Source: Acuticoccus kalidii | GTDB taxonomy: Bacteria; Pseudomonadota; Alphaproteobacteria; Rhizobiales; Amorphaceae | Reading direction: 5' to 3' | Assembly (NCBI RefSeq): GCF_021556395.1 | Contig: NZ_JAKGCS010000006.1 | Location: 434,001 to 498,000, forward strand | Length of the DNA: 64,000 nucleotides | In this document: positions 34,173 to 42,547 of the stretch, in pieces | Numbering within the stretch: the stretch's first letter is position 1 | How the letters are laid out: each line of letters opens with the position of its first letter | Notes under the pieces: generated by a model | The model's input: the letters and a program-made list of their open reading frames with translations, nothing else | Database searches by the model: none | Told to the model about the DNA's origin: nothing | Position numbers and translations under genes: made by a program

Positions 34173-34472
34173 CTAGATCTGCATCCGGCTCACCTCCTGA
34201 TAGGCGGCGACGACGCGGTCGCGCACGGCGATCGCGGCGCGGAGCTGCTGCTCCGCCGTCATCAGCGATCGGACGACGTTCTGCACCGACGTGTCGCCGT
34301 TGACGCCGGCGATCGACGCGGCTTCGCCGGCGCGCAGGGAGTCGCGCGCGGAGGCGGCGACCTCGGCGAACATGCGGTGGAACGAATCGGTGGGGCGGGC
34401 GGTGGCGCCCTCGCTCGGTATGCCGTCCGGGCGTGGGGCGGCGGCGCCGGTGATGCTGGAAACGTTCATCAT
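34173..34472 (-). CDS. fliE: Flagellar rod-MS-ring junction protein FliE
   Basis: A 99-aa protein whose C-terminal half, SVQNVVRSLMTAEQQLRAAIAVRDRVVAAYQEVSRMQI in two helices, is the FliE signature. It links the MS-ring and export gate to the proximal rod. Two adjacent ATG codons (34472, 34469) are possible; the first overlaps the flgC stop by 4 bp. Confidence 0.95.
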   Translation of the reverse strand: MMNVSSITGAAAPRPDGIPSEGATARPTDSFHRMFAEVAASARDSLRAGEAASIAGVNGDTSVQNVVRSLMTAEQQLRAAIAVRDRVVAAYQEVSRMQI

Positions 34473-34897
34473 GAACCACTCCTCAGAAGATCGATCGTCA
34501 TCGAGATCATCGAGCGCGCCCGCTTCATCATCTGCAGGTTCGCCTCGTAGCTGAGATTGGCTTCGCGCATGTCGGCCATCTCGATGAGCGGGTTGACGTT
34601 CGGGTATTTGACGTTGCCGTCCGCGTCGGCGGCCGGGTGGCTCGGCTCATGGACGAGCGTGTAGGGGCTCTCGTCGAGCGCGGTGCTCTTGACCTTGACG
34701 GAGAGCGCGCCGACCTCGCGGTCGAGCTCGGAGGCGAAGACGATCGTCTTGCGCGTATAGGGGTCGTCACCGGGCGCGCCGCCGGTCGATCGCGCATTGG
34801 CGATGTTCTCCGCGACCACGCGCAGGCGGTAGGATTGGGCCTCGAGCCCGGCGCCGGCGAGCCGCGTGACGGCCGAAAGAGGATCGACGCCGTTCAT
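34469..34897 (-). CDS. flgC: Flagellar proximal rod protein FlgC
   Basis: A 142-aa rod protein with LRVVAENIANARSTGG near the N-terminus, the HPAADADGNVKYPNVN motif typical of FlgC, and the C-terminal EANLQMMKRARSMISMTIDLL helix. It is coupled by 4-bp overlaps to flgB before and fliE after it. Confidence 0.97.
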   Translation of the reverse strand: MNGVDPLSAVTRLAGAGLEAQSYRLRVVAENIANARSTGGAPGDDPYTRKTIVFASELDREVGALSVKVKSTALDESPYTLVHEPSHPAADADGNVKYPNVNPLIEMADMREANLSYEANLQMMKRARSMISMTIDLLRSGS

Positions 34898-35310
34898 CGG
34901 AACGACACCGACGTCATCAGCATCCGATGGAAGGTGCCGAGGACGGACAGCGACAATTGGTGCGATCGCTGCGTCTCGTCGGCCTTCAGGAGCTGCTCGT
35001 CGAGCGAGACGGTGTTCGCCGAATGGGTGACGTCCCAGGTGTCGTCCGGCTTCACCTCGGTGGCGCTCATTTCGATCGGCGAGAGCGCGAGGTGCGCACG
35101 CGACGTCGCCGCCATCTGAAGGCGCGTCTCGTGCAGGTTCGCTGCGAAGGGCTCGATATCGCGGGCTTTGTAGTCCGGCGTGTTGGCGTTTGCGATGTTG
35201 CCGGCGATGGCCGCCTCACGGGTCGATGCCCAGGCGGCGCGGCGCGTGGCGAGGTTCATCACATAAAGCGGCGACGTGGCCGCGGGATCAGTGCTCGTTC
35301 CAACGATCAT
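34894..35310 (-). CDS. flgB: Flagellar proximal rod protein FlgB
   Basis: A 138-aa rod protein with REAAIAGNIANANTPDYKARD at the N-terminal third and a C-terminal helix with LLKADETQRSHQLSLSVLGTF. ATG 35310 with AGGA upstream is chosen; a TTG at 35355 is possible but lies in weak context. It begins the rod cluster flgB-flgC-fliE-flgG and is separated from flhB by 86 bp. Confidence 0.94.
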   Translation of the reverse strand: MIVGTSTDPAATSPLYVMNLATRRAAWASTREAAIAGNIANANTPDYKARDIEPFAANLHETRLQMAATSRAHLALSPIEMSATEVKPDDTWDVTHSANTVSLDEQLLKADETQRSHQLSLSVLGTFHRMLMTSVSFR

Positions 35311-35396
35311 GTCGGTCCTGGACGCTCCAGAGTTCGTTTCCTCGAACGCGTCCAACCTACCCCCGGCGACTTGCTCGGGGCTGGCGAAGAAAAGAG

Positions 35397-36491
35397 CTAT
35401 GCGGAATGTGAGTTTTGCCGTTTCTTGGCGTCGTTGCGCTCGTAGATGAAGTAGAGAACCTCGGCGACCGCGCGATAGAAATCCTCGGGAATCGAGCGGT
35501 CGACCTCGACGGCATAATAGAGCGCACGGGCGAGCGGCGGGTTGTCGACGACGGGAATCTCGGCGGCGGTCGCGATCTCGCGGATCTTGAGAGCGACGAG
35601 ATCGACGCCTTTGGCGACCAGGCGCGGAGCACCGCCGGCGCCGCGCTCATAGGCGAGCGCGACGGCGAAGTGGGTCGGATTCGCGATGACGACGGTCGCC
35701 TGCGGTACGGCGGTCAGCATCCGCCGGCGCGACCGATCCTTTTGGGCGGAGCGAATGCGGGCCTTCAGGATCGGATCGCCTTCGCTCTGTTTCAACTCGT
35801 CCTTCACTTCGCGCCGCGTCATCTTGAGGTCGCGCCGCCATTTGAAGCGGGTCCAGACGAGATCGGTGGCGACGAGGACGATCGTCGCGGTGCACACGAC
35901 GGCGAGAAGCCGGACCGCGATCGACAGGATCTGAGCGGGCAGGAGCGTCGGGTCGACGAACACGGCGCGCACCACCATCGGAATCTCGCTCATGAGGAGC
36001 GAGATCGCGATGGCGCCGACGACGGTGAACTTGAAGAGCGAGCGCAAAAACTCCGCGACACCCTGACTGCCGAAGATGCGCTTGGCCCCGGCCACGATCG
36101 AGATGCGTTCGAGCTTCGGCCGGATTCGCTCGGCGACGATGCGCGGCGGCGATTGGGCGAGCGCGGCGATCACCCCGAAGATCGCGAGGAGGATGACGAT
36201 CGGCAGCACGAAGATCGCCGATGCGCGATAGACGTGCAGGAACAGCGCGGTCGCGTCGGGGCCGTTGCTGAGATCCAGCGTGGCGGCGTTGCCGAAAATA
36301 CCGGAGAGCGAGCTGACGAAGATGCGCGTCTGATCGCTCGCCGTGATCGACAGGACGACGAGAAGACCGAGGAGCGAAGCAAAGGTCGGCGCCTCGCGGG
36401 AAAAGGGCGTCTGACCCTTCTGGAGCGCGTCTTCGATCTTCTTCGGCGTCGGCTCTTCCGTCCGTTCCGAGGCGTCCGGCCGATCGCTCAA
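35397..36491 (-). CDS. flhB: Flagellar export switch protein FlhB
   Basis: A 364-aa export-apparatus protein: a cytoplasmic N-terminus (ERTEEPTPKKIEDALQKGQ, the family signature), four membrane helices, and a cytoplasmic domain with the autocleavage loop NPTH at residues 271-274. Cleavage between N and P, together with FliK, switches export from hook to filament substrates. It lies between fliG and flgB, with gaps of about 86-90 bp on each side. Confidence 0.97.
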   Translation of the reverse strand: MSDRPDASERTEEPTPKKIEDALQKGQTPFSREAPTFASLLGLLVVLSITASDQTRIFVSSLSGIFGNAATLDLSNGPDATALFLHVYRASAIFVLPIVILLAIFGVIAALAQSPPRIVAERIRPKLERISIVAGAKRIFGSQGVAEFLRSLFKFTVVGAIAISLLMSEIPMVVRAVFVDPTLLPAQILSIAVRLLAVVCTATIVLVATDLVWTRFKWRRDLKMTRREVKDELKQSEGDPILKARIRSAQKDRSRRRMLTAVPQATVVIANPTHFAVALAYERGAGGAPRLVAKGVDLVALKIREIATAAEIPVVDNPPLARALYYAVEVDRSIPEDFYRAVAEVLYFIYERNDAKKRQNSHSA

Positions 36492-36581
36492 AACGTGATC
36501 CGATCGGTCCGGGGGAAGCGGAGGGGGACGCCGCGCCCGAGCGCGGCGTCGCGCCGAGGACGGATCGCGACGCCGCGGATG

Positions 36582-37604
36582 TTACTGGACGAGTTCGCCA
36601 TCCTCGTCCCCGGTCGCGAGGTCGATCTCGCCGCGTTGGCCCATGGCGAGGGCGAGGTCGGTGATCTTGCGCCGGGCATCGTTCACCTCGCGTTGGGTTG
36701 AAGGCTCGCCCGAAGCGAGCTCCTGCTCGACCATGCGCCGTGTGCGCGAGGCGAGGCAGGACAGGACCGTCGTGCGGAAGCCCGCCTCCGTCCCCTTGAG
36801 GGCCATGACGAGATCCGTGTTGTCGATCGAATCGAACAAGACGGTGAGCGACTTGGGGCTCAGCTTCACGATGTCGTCGAAGGTGAAGAGGAGCGAACGC
36901 AGGATTTCGGCCGATTTCGGGTGCGTCCGCGTCAGGCCGTCGAGGACGCCCTCCATCTGCGTGCGCTCCATTTTGTTGATGATGTCGGCCATACGGGCAT
37001 GGCTGTCCCCGCCCATATTGAGCGACAGGTTGACCGTGAAGTCCTCGTGGAGCGCCTTCTCGACGAGCTTCAGAGCGTCGTCGACGACGGCCTTGCAGCT
37101 CAACATGCGCCTCGCGATCCCGTCGCGCAGGTCTTGGGGCAATTCGCTCATCACCTTGGCGGAGGTGATGGGATGCAGCTTCGACAACACGAGGGCGGTC
37201 GTCTGCGGATGCTCGTTGAGGAGATACGGCACGAGGCTCCCTTCAGAGACCGCAGAGATGCGGTCCCAGATCGACTGGTTCACCCGCCCTTCCATCTCGG
37301 CGATGATCTCGGCGATCTGGTCGGCCGGGAGTACGCCTTGGAGGAGACGCTGGACCGTGCTCGTGTCGCCCACGAGATTGGTGCCGATGCCGAACTGTTC
37401 GAGGAACTCGTTCACGAGCTCCTCGACCTGGGTGACGGACACCGGCCTCAGCTCCGCCATCGCGTGGGTGACGGACTTGAGCTCCGTCTGGTCCCAATGC
37501 CGCATCACCGCCGCCGCCGCATCGGGGCCCATCGTCATGACGATGGTGGCCACCTTTTCGACGGGCGTCATGGCACGCGAGCGGACCATGGGGGTGGTCG
37601 CCAT
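36582..37604 (-). CDS. fliG: Flagellar motor switch protein FliG
   Basis: A 340-aa C-ring protein. The N-domain binds FliF (TPVEKVATIVMTMGPDAAAAVMRHW), the middle domain has the EHPQTTALVLSKL motif, and the C-domain carries the torque helix (FTFDDIVKLSPKSLTVLFDSIDNTDLVMALKG) with charged residues facing MotA. ATG 37604 begins 2 bp after the fliN stop; a TTG at 37610 overlapping fliN is an alternative. Confidence 0.96.
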   Translation of the reverse strand: MATTPMVRSRAMTPVEKVATIVMTMGPDAAAAVMRHWDQTELKSVTHAMAELRPVSVTQVEELVNEFLEQFGIGTNLVGDTSTVQRLLQGVLPADQIAEIIAEMEGRVNQSIWDRISAVSEGSLVPYLLNEHPQTTALVLSKLHPITSAKVMSELPQDLRDGIARRMLSCKAVVDDALKLVEKALHEDFTVNLSLNMGGDSHARMADIINKMERTQMEGVLDGLTRTHPKSAEILRSLLFTFDDIVKLSPKSLTVLFDSIDNTDLVMALKGTEAGFRTTVLSCLASRTRRMVEQELASGEPSTQREVNDARRKITDLALAMGQRGEIDLATGDEDGELVQ

Positions 37605-37606
37605 GC

Positions 37607-37924
37607 TCAATTGTCGTCACCGGAGGACGGGCCGACGATCTCGGTGAGCGAGACGCCGAAGCGGGAGGAATCGTCGTCGACGACGACCACCTCGCCCCGC
37701 GCGATGACGCGGCCGTTGACGACGATGTCCACCGGTTCGCCGACCCGATGGTCGAGCGCGACGACCTGGCCGCGGCCGAGCTTCATGAGGTTGGCGACCG
37801 GCATCGTCGCCGAGCCGAGCACGACCTGCATGACGACGGGAATTCGCAGGATGGTGTCGATGGACGGTTCGGCCGAGCCGTGTTGGCGGGACCGCTTGGC
37901 TTCGGCGCTGTCGTCTTCAGACAT
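37607..37924 (-). CDS. fliN: Flagellar motor switch protein FliN
   Basis: A 105-aa C-ring protein consisting mostly of a SpoA domain: ILRIPVVMQVVLGSATMPVANLMKLGRGQVVALDHRVGEPVDIVVNG is its hallmark, spread over residues 25-70, followed by GRVIARGEVVVVDD. It forms the lower C-ring with FliM and binds export complexes. Confidence 0.95.
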   Translation of the reverse strand: MSEDDSAEAKRSRQHGSAEPSIDTILRIPVVMQVVLGSATMPVANLMKLGRGQVVALDHRVGEPVDIVVNGRVIARGEVVVVDDDSSRFGVSLTEIVGPSSGDDN

Positions 37925-37962
37925 GATGGTGCTCCGATCGATCGTGTGACATCAGGCGAAAG

Positions 37963-38817
37963 TCAGCCGGCGCGTTGCGCCGCTTTGGCGAGATCGTGCC
38001 AGGTGACGCCGTGGTGATTGGTGCCCTTGGCGGCCTTGGCGAGGCTCGCGACGGCGTTGGTGCCGATGCGCGCGGTCTTCGCCTGGGGCGGCGTCCATTG
38101 CGTGGTGGCGGATGCCGCGACGACGCCGGTCGCCTCGGTCTCCGCGGGCGCCTCGCGGTCGTCCCCGGCCGCCTCGGTGGTTTTGTCCCGCACCATCACC
38201 ATGACCGGACCGGTCGGTGCGGGCGGAGGGCTCGCGCGGGTCGCGGAGCGTTGATAGGGCGTCTCGTGCGGCGCCGTCGCGCGGGTGCTTGCGGCCGGGG
38301 GGCGCGATGCGGAGCGGGCGCGGGCGAGGCTTGCCTCGCGCTCGGCCATCAAACGGGCCCGGGCGGCGTTGCGGATCCGCTCGGCCGCCGGAACGGGCGC
38401 CTCTTCCCCATAGGGACGGCGGCCGTCGCCCGATGCGGGCGCGTTCGTCGGCGTGGTGGGCTCGGGCCGTGCCTCCACGGGGCGTGGCGCAGGCGGCGCC
38501 GGCGGCATGTCCACGCGCTTCGAGCCGGCTTTGAACGCTTCGGTGGTCCGGCTCGTCGCCTCGTCGACATCGTTCATGACCATGCGCGCCTCGTTGAGGC
38601 GGGCGGCGAGGGTGACGGCCATGTTGCCGCCGTCGGCCTGAAGCGCTCGGATCGCGTCCCGTGCCCGGTCGAGTGCTTCCGACGAGCGCGCGAATTCCTT
38701 CGCGGCCTGCCCCTGGAGCGCGTCGAACCGGCGGAGCCTGCGGTACATCAGCAGAACGGAGCCCGAGGTCGCGGCGAGGGCGCTCAGGAGAACAAAGTCA
38801 ATGATTGAGGATATCAC
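37963..38817 (-). CDS. Membrane-anchored flagellar-locus protein, DUF6468-like
   Basis: A 284-aa protein with one N-terminal membrane helix (residues 5-24), a coiled-coil segment at 30-90 (EFARSSEALDRARDAIRALQ and LAARLNEARMVMNDVDEATSRT), and a long Pro/Ala/Arg-rich tail. The N-terminal 90 residues resemble the DUF6468 family found beside fliM and fliN in alphaproteobacteria; its biochemical role is not established. The start overlaps the end of fliM by 20 bp, so it is translated from the same mRNA. Confidence 0.65.
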   Translation of the reverse strand: MISSIIDFVLLSALAATSGSVLLMYRRLRRFDALQGQAAKEFARSSEALDRARDAIRALQADGGNMAVTLAARLNEARMVMNDVDEATSRTTEAFKAGSKRVDMPPAPPAPRPVEARPEPTTPTNAPASGDGRRPYGEEAPVPAAERIRNAARARLMAEREASLARARSASRPPAASTRATAPHETPYQRSATRASPPPAPTGPVMVMVRDKTTEAAGDDREAPAETEATGVVAASATTQWTPPQAKTARIGTNAVASLAKAAKGTNHHGVTWHDLAKAAQRAG

Positions 38818-39721
38818 CTAAGAACTCCTGCTCCGGATCGAACACATCATCGATCCTCAGTTTGTAGACACCATCGGATTGTCCGAGTTGACACCAGAAG
38901 AGCGGTTGCTCGTTGGCTTCCAGCTTGACCGGGGTCTTCGGGGTGGCCGTCAGCGGGATCAGAGAACCCGGCTTCAGTCGCGCGATTTCGTCGAGCGTCA
39001 TGTCCTGTTCTTCGAGGATCGCGCGGAGCGAGACCTCGGCGCGGGTGACGCCGGCCTGCATCTGCCGCACCCATGTCGGGTCGCGCGTACCCGGCTCGCT
39101 GCCGGCCATCGTGGAGAGCGCGCGGCGGACCATCTGGAGGCCGGCATGAGGCAGGATGATGAACATCTCGCCGCCGCGATTGATCGCCTGAACGAGGAAT
39201 TTGGCGGCTGCGGCCTGCGAGTTGCGCCGCCCGATCACCGCGAAATGCATCCGCGTCTCGAGCCGCTCGAGCCGGAAGGTCGCTTTCGTGGCGACCGAAA
39301 AGGCTTGGCTGAGGGTGCCGCAGATCATCTCGGCGAGCTTCGCGCAGATCTTCATCTCGATATTCGAGAAGGTGCGCCCGTCCTCTTCCGGCTGCTCGTT
39401 GCCGTCGCCGCCGAACATTACTTCGACGATGGTAAAGATGAAATCGCGATCGAAGCCGAGGACGACTTCCGAGTCCCACTCCGGGACTTCGAGGATCGCG
39501 GTGACGGCGTTCGCCTCGTAGGGCTCGAGCAGGTCGCCGATCCGGCCCTGCTCGATATCCATCACCGAGAAATAACAGGGCGAGGCGGCGATGGAGCGGA
39601 GCTGCTCGGCGCATTGGTTCGCCACGCGGTCGAAGATGACCGGCAGCATCGGCAACCGGTCGATCTGGATGCCGGCGGCTTCGAGTAGCCGGTCGGAGAC
39701 GGAGTTTCCATCGATGCTCAT
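38798..39721 (-). CDS. fliM: Flagellar motor switch protein FliM
   Basis: A 307-aa C-ring protein with the CheC-like middle domain (VILGFDRDFIFTIVEVMFGGDG type segment at about residues 85-105; RTFSNIEMKICAKLAEMI) and a C-terminal SpoA domain (EVSLRAILEEQDMTLDEIARLKPGSLIPL). The canonical N-terminal CheY-binding peptide (LSQxEIDALL) is not obvious; the protein opens MSIDGNSVSDRLLEAAG. ATG 39721 has GAGGA upstream. It receives CheY-P to reverse or slow the motor. Confidence 0.93.
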   Translation of the reverse strand: MSIDGNSVSDRLLEAAGIQIDRLPMLPVIFDRVANQCAEQLRSIAASPCYFSVMDIEQGRIGDLLEPYEANAVTAILEVPEWDSEVVLGFDRDFIFTIVEVMFGGDGNEQPEEDGRTFSNIEMKICAKLAEMICGTLSQAFSVATKATFRLERLETRMHFAVIGRRNSQAAAAKFLVQAINRGGEMFIILPHAGLQMVRRALSTMAGSEPGTRDPTWVRQMQAGVTRAEVSLRAILEEQDMTLDEIARLKPGSLIPLTATPKTPVKLEANEQPLFWCQLGQSDGVYKLRIDDVFDPEQEFLGDILNH

Positions 39722-39728
39722 GAGATCC

Positions 39729-40598
39729 TCAAGCCGCCTGCTTGTCGCCGCCGCCGAGGGCTTCCTGCTCGACTTCGTCGATCGTCGGGCGGTAGCCGGA
39801 GGCGATGGTCTTGCGGCCATGCTCGAGTGCGATCTGGGGCATCGCGCCGTTGATGTAGGCGAGCAGTGCCTGTTTGGTGATGAGGAACGGCTTCATCTGC
39901 TTCTCGCGGATCGTCTTGATCTTGGAGGACATCGGCGAGAAGAACGCGTACGATGACAGGATCCCGATGAAGGTGCCGACGAGCGCCGCGGCGATGAGCC
40001 CGCCGAGGATCTCCGGCGACTGGTCGATCGCCCCCATCGCCTTCACGATGCCGAGGACGGCGGCGACGATGCCGATCGCCGGGAGGGCGTCCGCGATCTC
40101 GCCGAGGGCGAGGGCGGGTTTCAGCTTCTCCTTGCGGATCGTGTTGATTTCCTGGTCCATCAACGCCTCGATCTCGAAGCCGCGGGCGTTGCCGATCAGG
40201 ATGAGCCGCACATAATCGCAGATGAAATTGAGGAGCAGCTTGTCCTTCAAGATGTTGGGGAACTGCTTGAAGAGCTCGGATTCTTCCGGATTGTCGACAT
40301 GAGCCTCGACTTCGTTGCGGGGCTTGGCCTTCAGATCACGCATCAGCGCGAAGAGAAGGCCGAGAAGCTCCAGGAAGTCTTTCCGCTTGGGCGACTTGCC
40401 GGTCGAGGCGTCCATGATGGCGCCGAGCGTCTGCTTGGCCATCGCGAGCGGGTTCGCCACGATGAAAATGCCGGCGGCGAGGCCGAAGATGATGAGGAAT
40501 TCGAACGGCTGCCAGATGACCTCGATGTGGCCACCCATCGCCATGAAGCCACCAAACATCGAGCCGATGCCGATGACGAGACCCAATATGACTGCCAA
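39729..40598 (-). CDS. motA: Flagellar stator protein MotA
   Basis: A 289-aa inner-membrane protein with four hydrophobic segments and the proton-channel helices 3 and 4 (ADALPAIGIVAAVLGIVKAMG and LGGLIAAALVGTFIGILSSYAFFSP). The cytoplasmic loop between helices 2 and 3 carries the charged residues that touch FliG. No ATG precedes the first helix. A TTG at 40598 with GGGAG eight bases upstream yields MAVILGLVIGIGSMFGGF and the expected length, so a TTG start is proposed. It heads the long minus-strand operon. Confidence 0.93.
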   Translation of the reverse strand: MAVILGLVIGIGSMFGGFMAMGGHIEVIWQPFEFLIIFGLAAGIFIVANPLAMAKQTLGAIMDASTGKSPKRKDFLELLGLLFALMRDLKAKPRNEVEAHVDNPEESELFKQFPNILKDKLLLNFICDYVRLILIGNARGFEIEALMDQEINTIRKEKLKPALALGEIADALPAIGIVAAVLGIVKAMGAIDQSPEILGGLIAAALVGTFIGILSSYAFFSPMSSKIKTIREKQMKPFLITKQALLAYINGAMPQIALEHGRKTIASGYRPTIDEVEQEALGGGDKQAA

Positions 40599-40795
40599 GA
40601 GTTCATCTCCCGTATGACGCAACGGGATTAGAGCCTCCTGAACTTGTCCGAGGCTGGTCGCAAAGCAGGTTTCGCGTCTCCGGATGGAACAGCGCCGCGC
40701 GCACAGCCCCGGCCCAGCGCTGTCACCGATAGTGACCGCCTCACCGCGCGCCGCCTGCCATCCAGCGGCTGGCGGTCCTACAGGGGGACATTAGA
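40599..40795. promoter_or_regulatory. Divergent promoter region between the two flagellar operons
   Basis: About 197 bp separate motA (minus) from the DUF1217 gene (plus), so promoters for both long transcripts must lie here. A small inverted repeat, GTCAC-CGATA-GTGAC (40722-40736), sits near the middle. No clear sigma-54 or sigma-28 consensus was seen; FtcR is the likely activator by family knowledge. Confidence 0.5.
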
Positions 40796-41578
40796 ATGAG
40801 TGTCTCAGTCAGCTATCGCCTGATCGCTCAGAACTTGGACCGCTCGCTCGCGATCACGGCGAACCAGGCGCCGGTCAAGCTCGAGAGTGAGTATTATCTC
40901 GAGAACTTTCGCAGCGTCACGAGCATCGACGAATTCGTCGCCGACACCCGGCTCTTTCGCTTCGCGATGACGGCGTTCGGTCTCTCCGATCTCGCCTTCG
41001 CGAAAGGCTATATGCGGAAGATCTTGGAGGAGGGGGTCCTCGAACCCGATTCCCTCGCCAACCGCACGTCGGACTATCGCCTGCGCGAGTTCGCGGCGGC
41101 GTTCGATTTCGACTCCTTCGGCGATCTGACGATGCAGCGCGAGGCCACCGGTCAGGCCGTCATCGATCGCTATGTCCGGCAGACGATGGAAGTCGATGCC
41201 GGCGAAGTCGACGGCGAAGGCGTTCGCCTCGCGCTCTATTTCGAGCGTATGGCGCCCGACATCACCACCGCCTACGACGTGCTCGCCGACCCGGCGCTCT
41301 TCAAGGTCGTGCGGACGGTGCTCGGCCTCCCCGCCGCGTTCGCGGCCATCGACATCGATCGGCAGGCCTCGCTCATCAGCGAGCAGCTCGATATCGCCGC
41401 CTTTTCCGATCCCGAAGAGCTCTCCCGCTTCCTCACCCGCTTCACCGCGGTGTGGGACGCGACGGAGTCCACCTATTCCGACCCGGTGCTCAGCCTTTTC
41501 GGCGTCGGCGCCGCGCCGCCGAGCGTGTCGCTCGATCTCGCTTTGTCGGTTCAGTCTTTCCGTCTCGGAGGGTTGTGA
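40796..41578 (+). CDS. DUF1217 flagellar protein
   Basis: A 260-aa protein of the DUF1217 family, which is encoded beside flgF and fliI in rhizobia and Brucella. Recognisable segments are YYLENFRSVTSIDEFVADTRLFRFAMTAFGLSDLAFAKGYMRKILEEGV, split over helices at residues 32-80, and FLTRFTAVWD near the C-terminus. No signal or membrane segment is present. Its exact role in flagellar assembly is unknown. ATG 40796 follows AGGGGG. It is the first gene of the plus-strand operon and its stop codon is directly followed by the flgF GTG. Confidence 0.85.
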   Translation: MSVSVSYRLIAQNLDRSLAITANQAPVKLESEYYLENFRSVTSIDEFVADTRLFRFAMTAFGLSDLAFAKGYMRKILEEGVLEPDSLANRTSDYRLREFAAAFDFDSFGDLTMQREATGQAVIDRYVRQTMEVDAGEVDGEGVRLALYFERMAPDITTAYDVLADPALFKVVRTVLGLPAAFAAIDIDRQASLISEQLDIAAFSDPEELSRFLTRFTAVWDATESTYSDPVLSLFGVGAAPPSVSLDLALSVQSFRLGGL

Positions 41579-42301
41579 GTGGCGTCGGATATCTACGTCG
41601 CCTTGTCGGGACAATTGGCGACCGAGCTGCGGCTGTCGACGGTCGCCAACAATGTCGCGAACATGCGCACCGCCGGCTTCCGCGCCGAGGTCGTCTCGTT
41701 CGACACGGTGCTGTCAGACTATCGCCGCGACCAGGTCGCCTTCGCCAATGTCGGGGACGCGTTCATCGACCGTTCGCTCGGTCCGATCGAAGCCACCGGC
41801 AACCCGCTCGATGTCGCGATCGCCGGCGATGCCTGGTTCGGGATCGAGACACCCTCGGGCCTTGCCTATACGCGCGACGGCCGGTTCACCATCGACAATG
41901 AGGGTGAGCTTCGGACGCTGACCGGATATCGCGTCGCGGACGAAGGTGGCGCGCCGATCCAGCTCCTGCCGGGCGGTGGTCCGGTCTCGATCGGATCCGA
42001 CGGGACGATCGCGCAGGACGGCCGCAATCTCGGTGTTCTCGGTCTTTTCGACCTGCCGGCCGGTGCGGTTCTGACCCGCTATGGCGATACGGCGCTCGTG
42101 TCGGATTTGCCGGGCGAGCCCGTCGTCGATCGCGCGGCCAATGGGGTGCGCCAGGGTTATCACGAGGGATCGAACGTCGATCCGATCCAGTCGATCACCG
42201 AATTGATCGAGATCCAGCGCGCTTTCGATCGTGCGGAGACGGCGGCGAAAGATCGCTTCTCGTCCCTCGAACAGGCGGTCCGCATCCTGGGCGCCGATTA
42301 G
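41579..42301 (+). CDS. flgF: Flagellar proximal rod protein FlgF
   Basis: A 240-aa rod protein: STVANNVANMRTAGFRAEVVSF at the N-terminus, NPLDVAIAGDAWFGIETPSGLAYTRDG with the FlgF/FlgG core fold, and a C-terminal SNVDPIQSITELIEIQRAFDRAE. The GTG at 41579 follows the upstream stop codon with no gap, so translation is probably coupled. Confidence 0.95.
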   Translation: MASDIYVALSGQLATELRLSTVANNVANMRTAGFRAEVVSFDTVLSDYRRDQVAFANVGDAFIDRSLGPIEATGNPLDVAIAGDAWFGIETPSGLAYTRDGRFTIDNEGELRTLTGYRVADEGGAPIQLLPGGGPVSIGSDGTIAQDGRNLGVLGLFDLPAGAVLTRYGDTALVSDLPGEPVVDRAANGVRQGYHEGSNVDPIQSITELIEIQRAFDRAETAAKDRFSSLEQAVRILGAD

Positions 42302-42374
42302 ATCCTGGGCGTAGACGAGAGCCGGCGAGGCGAACCGACACGCACGCGCGCCTCCTGACCCTCCGGCGCAGTTT

Positions 42375-42405
42375 GCGTCGCGACATGGTCCCATGTCGGC
42401 GACGC
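42375..42405. repeat. Near-perfect inverted repeat between flgF and fliI
   Basis: GCGTCGCGACATGG (42375-42388), then TC, then CCATGTCG-G-CGACGC (42391-42405): a 14-bp stem with one bulged base and almost no loop. The inner CGACATGGTCCCATGTCG is palindromic except for its two central bases. No T-run follows. It may be an operator for fliI or an mRNA-processing hairpin. Confidence 0.6.
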
Positions 42406-42547
42406 GCATTCTGGAGACGACCGCACCACAGGTACCCGGCGGCCCCGTCCGCGGGCCGACCGTTCCGAGGGCATGCGGCCCCTCGAAGACCGACCGTATG
42501 AACCGGCGGCTCCCGCGCAGCATCTCGGGCACGCGAGCCGATCCGCA

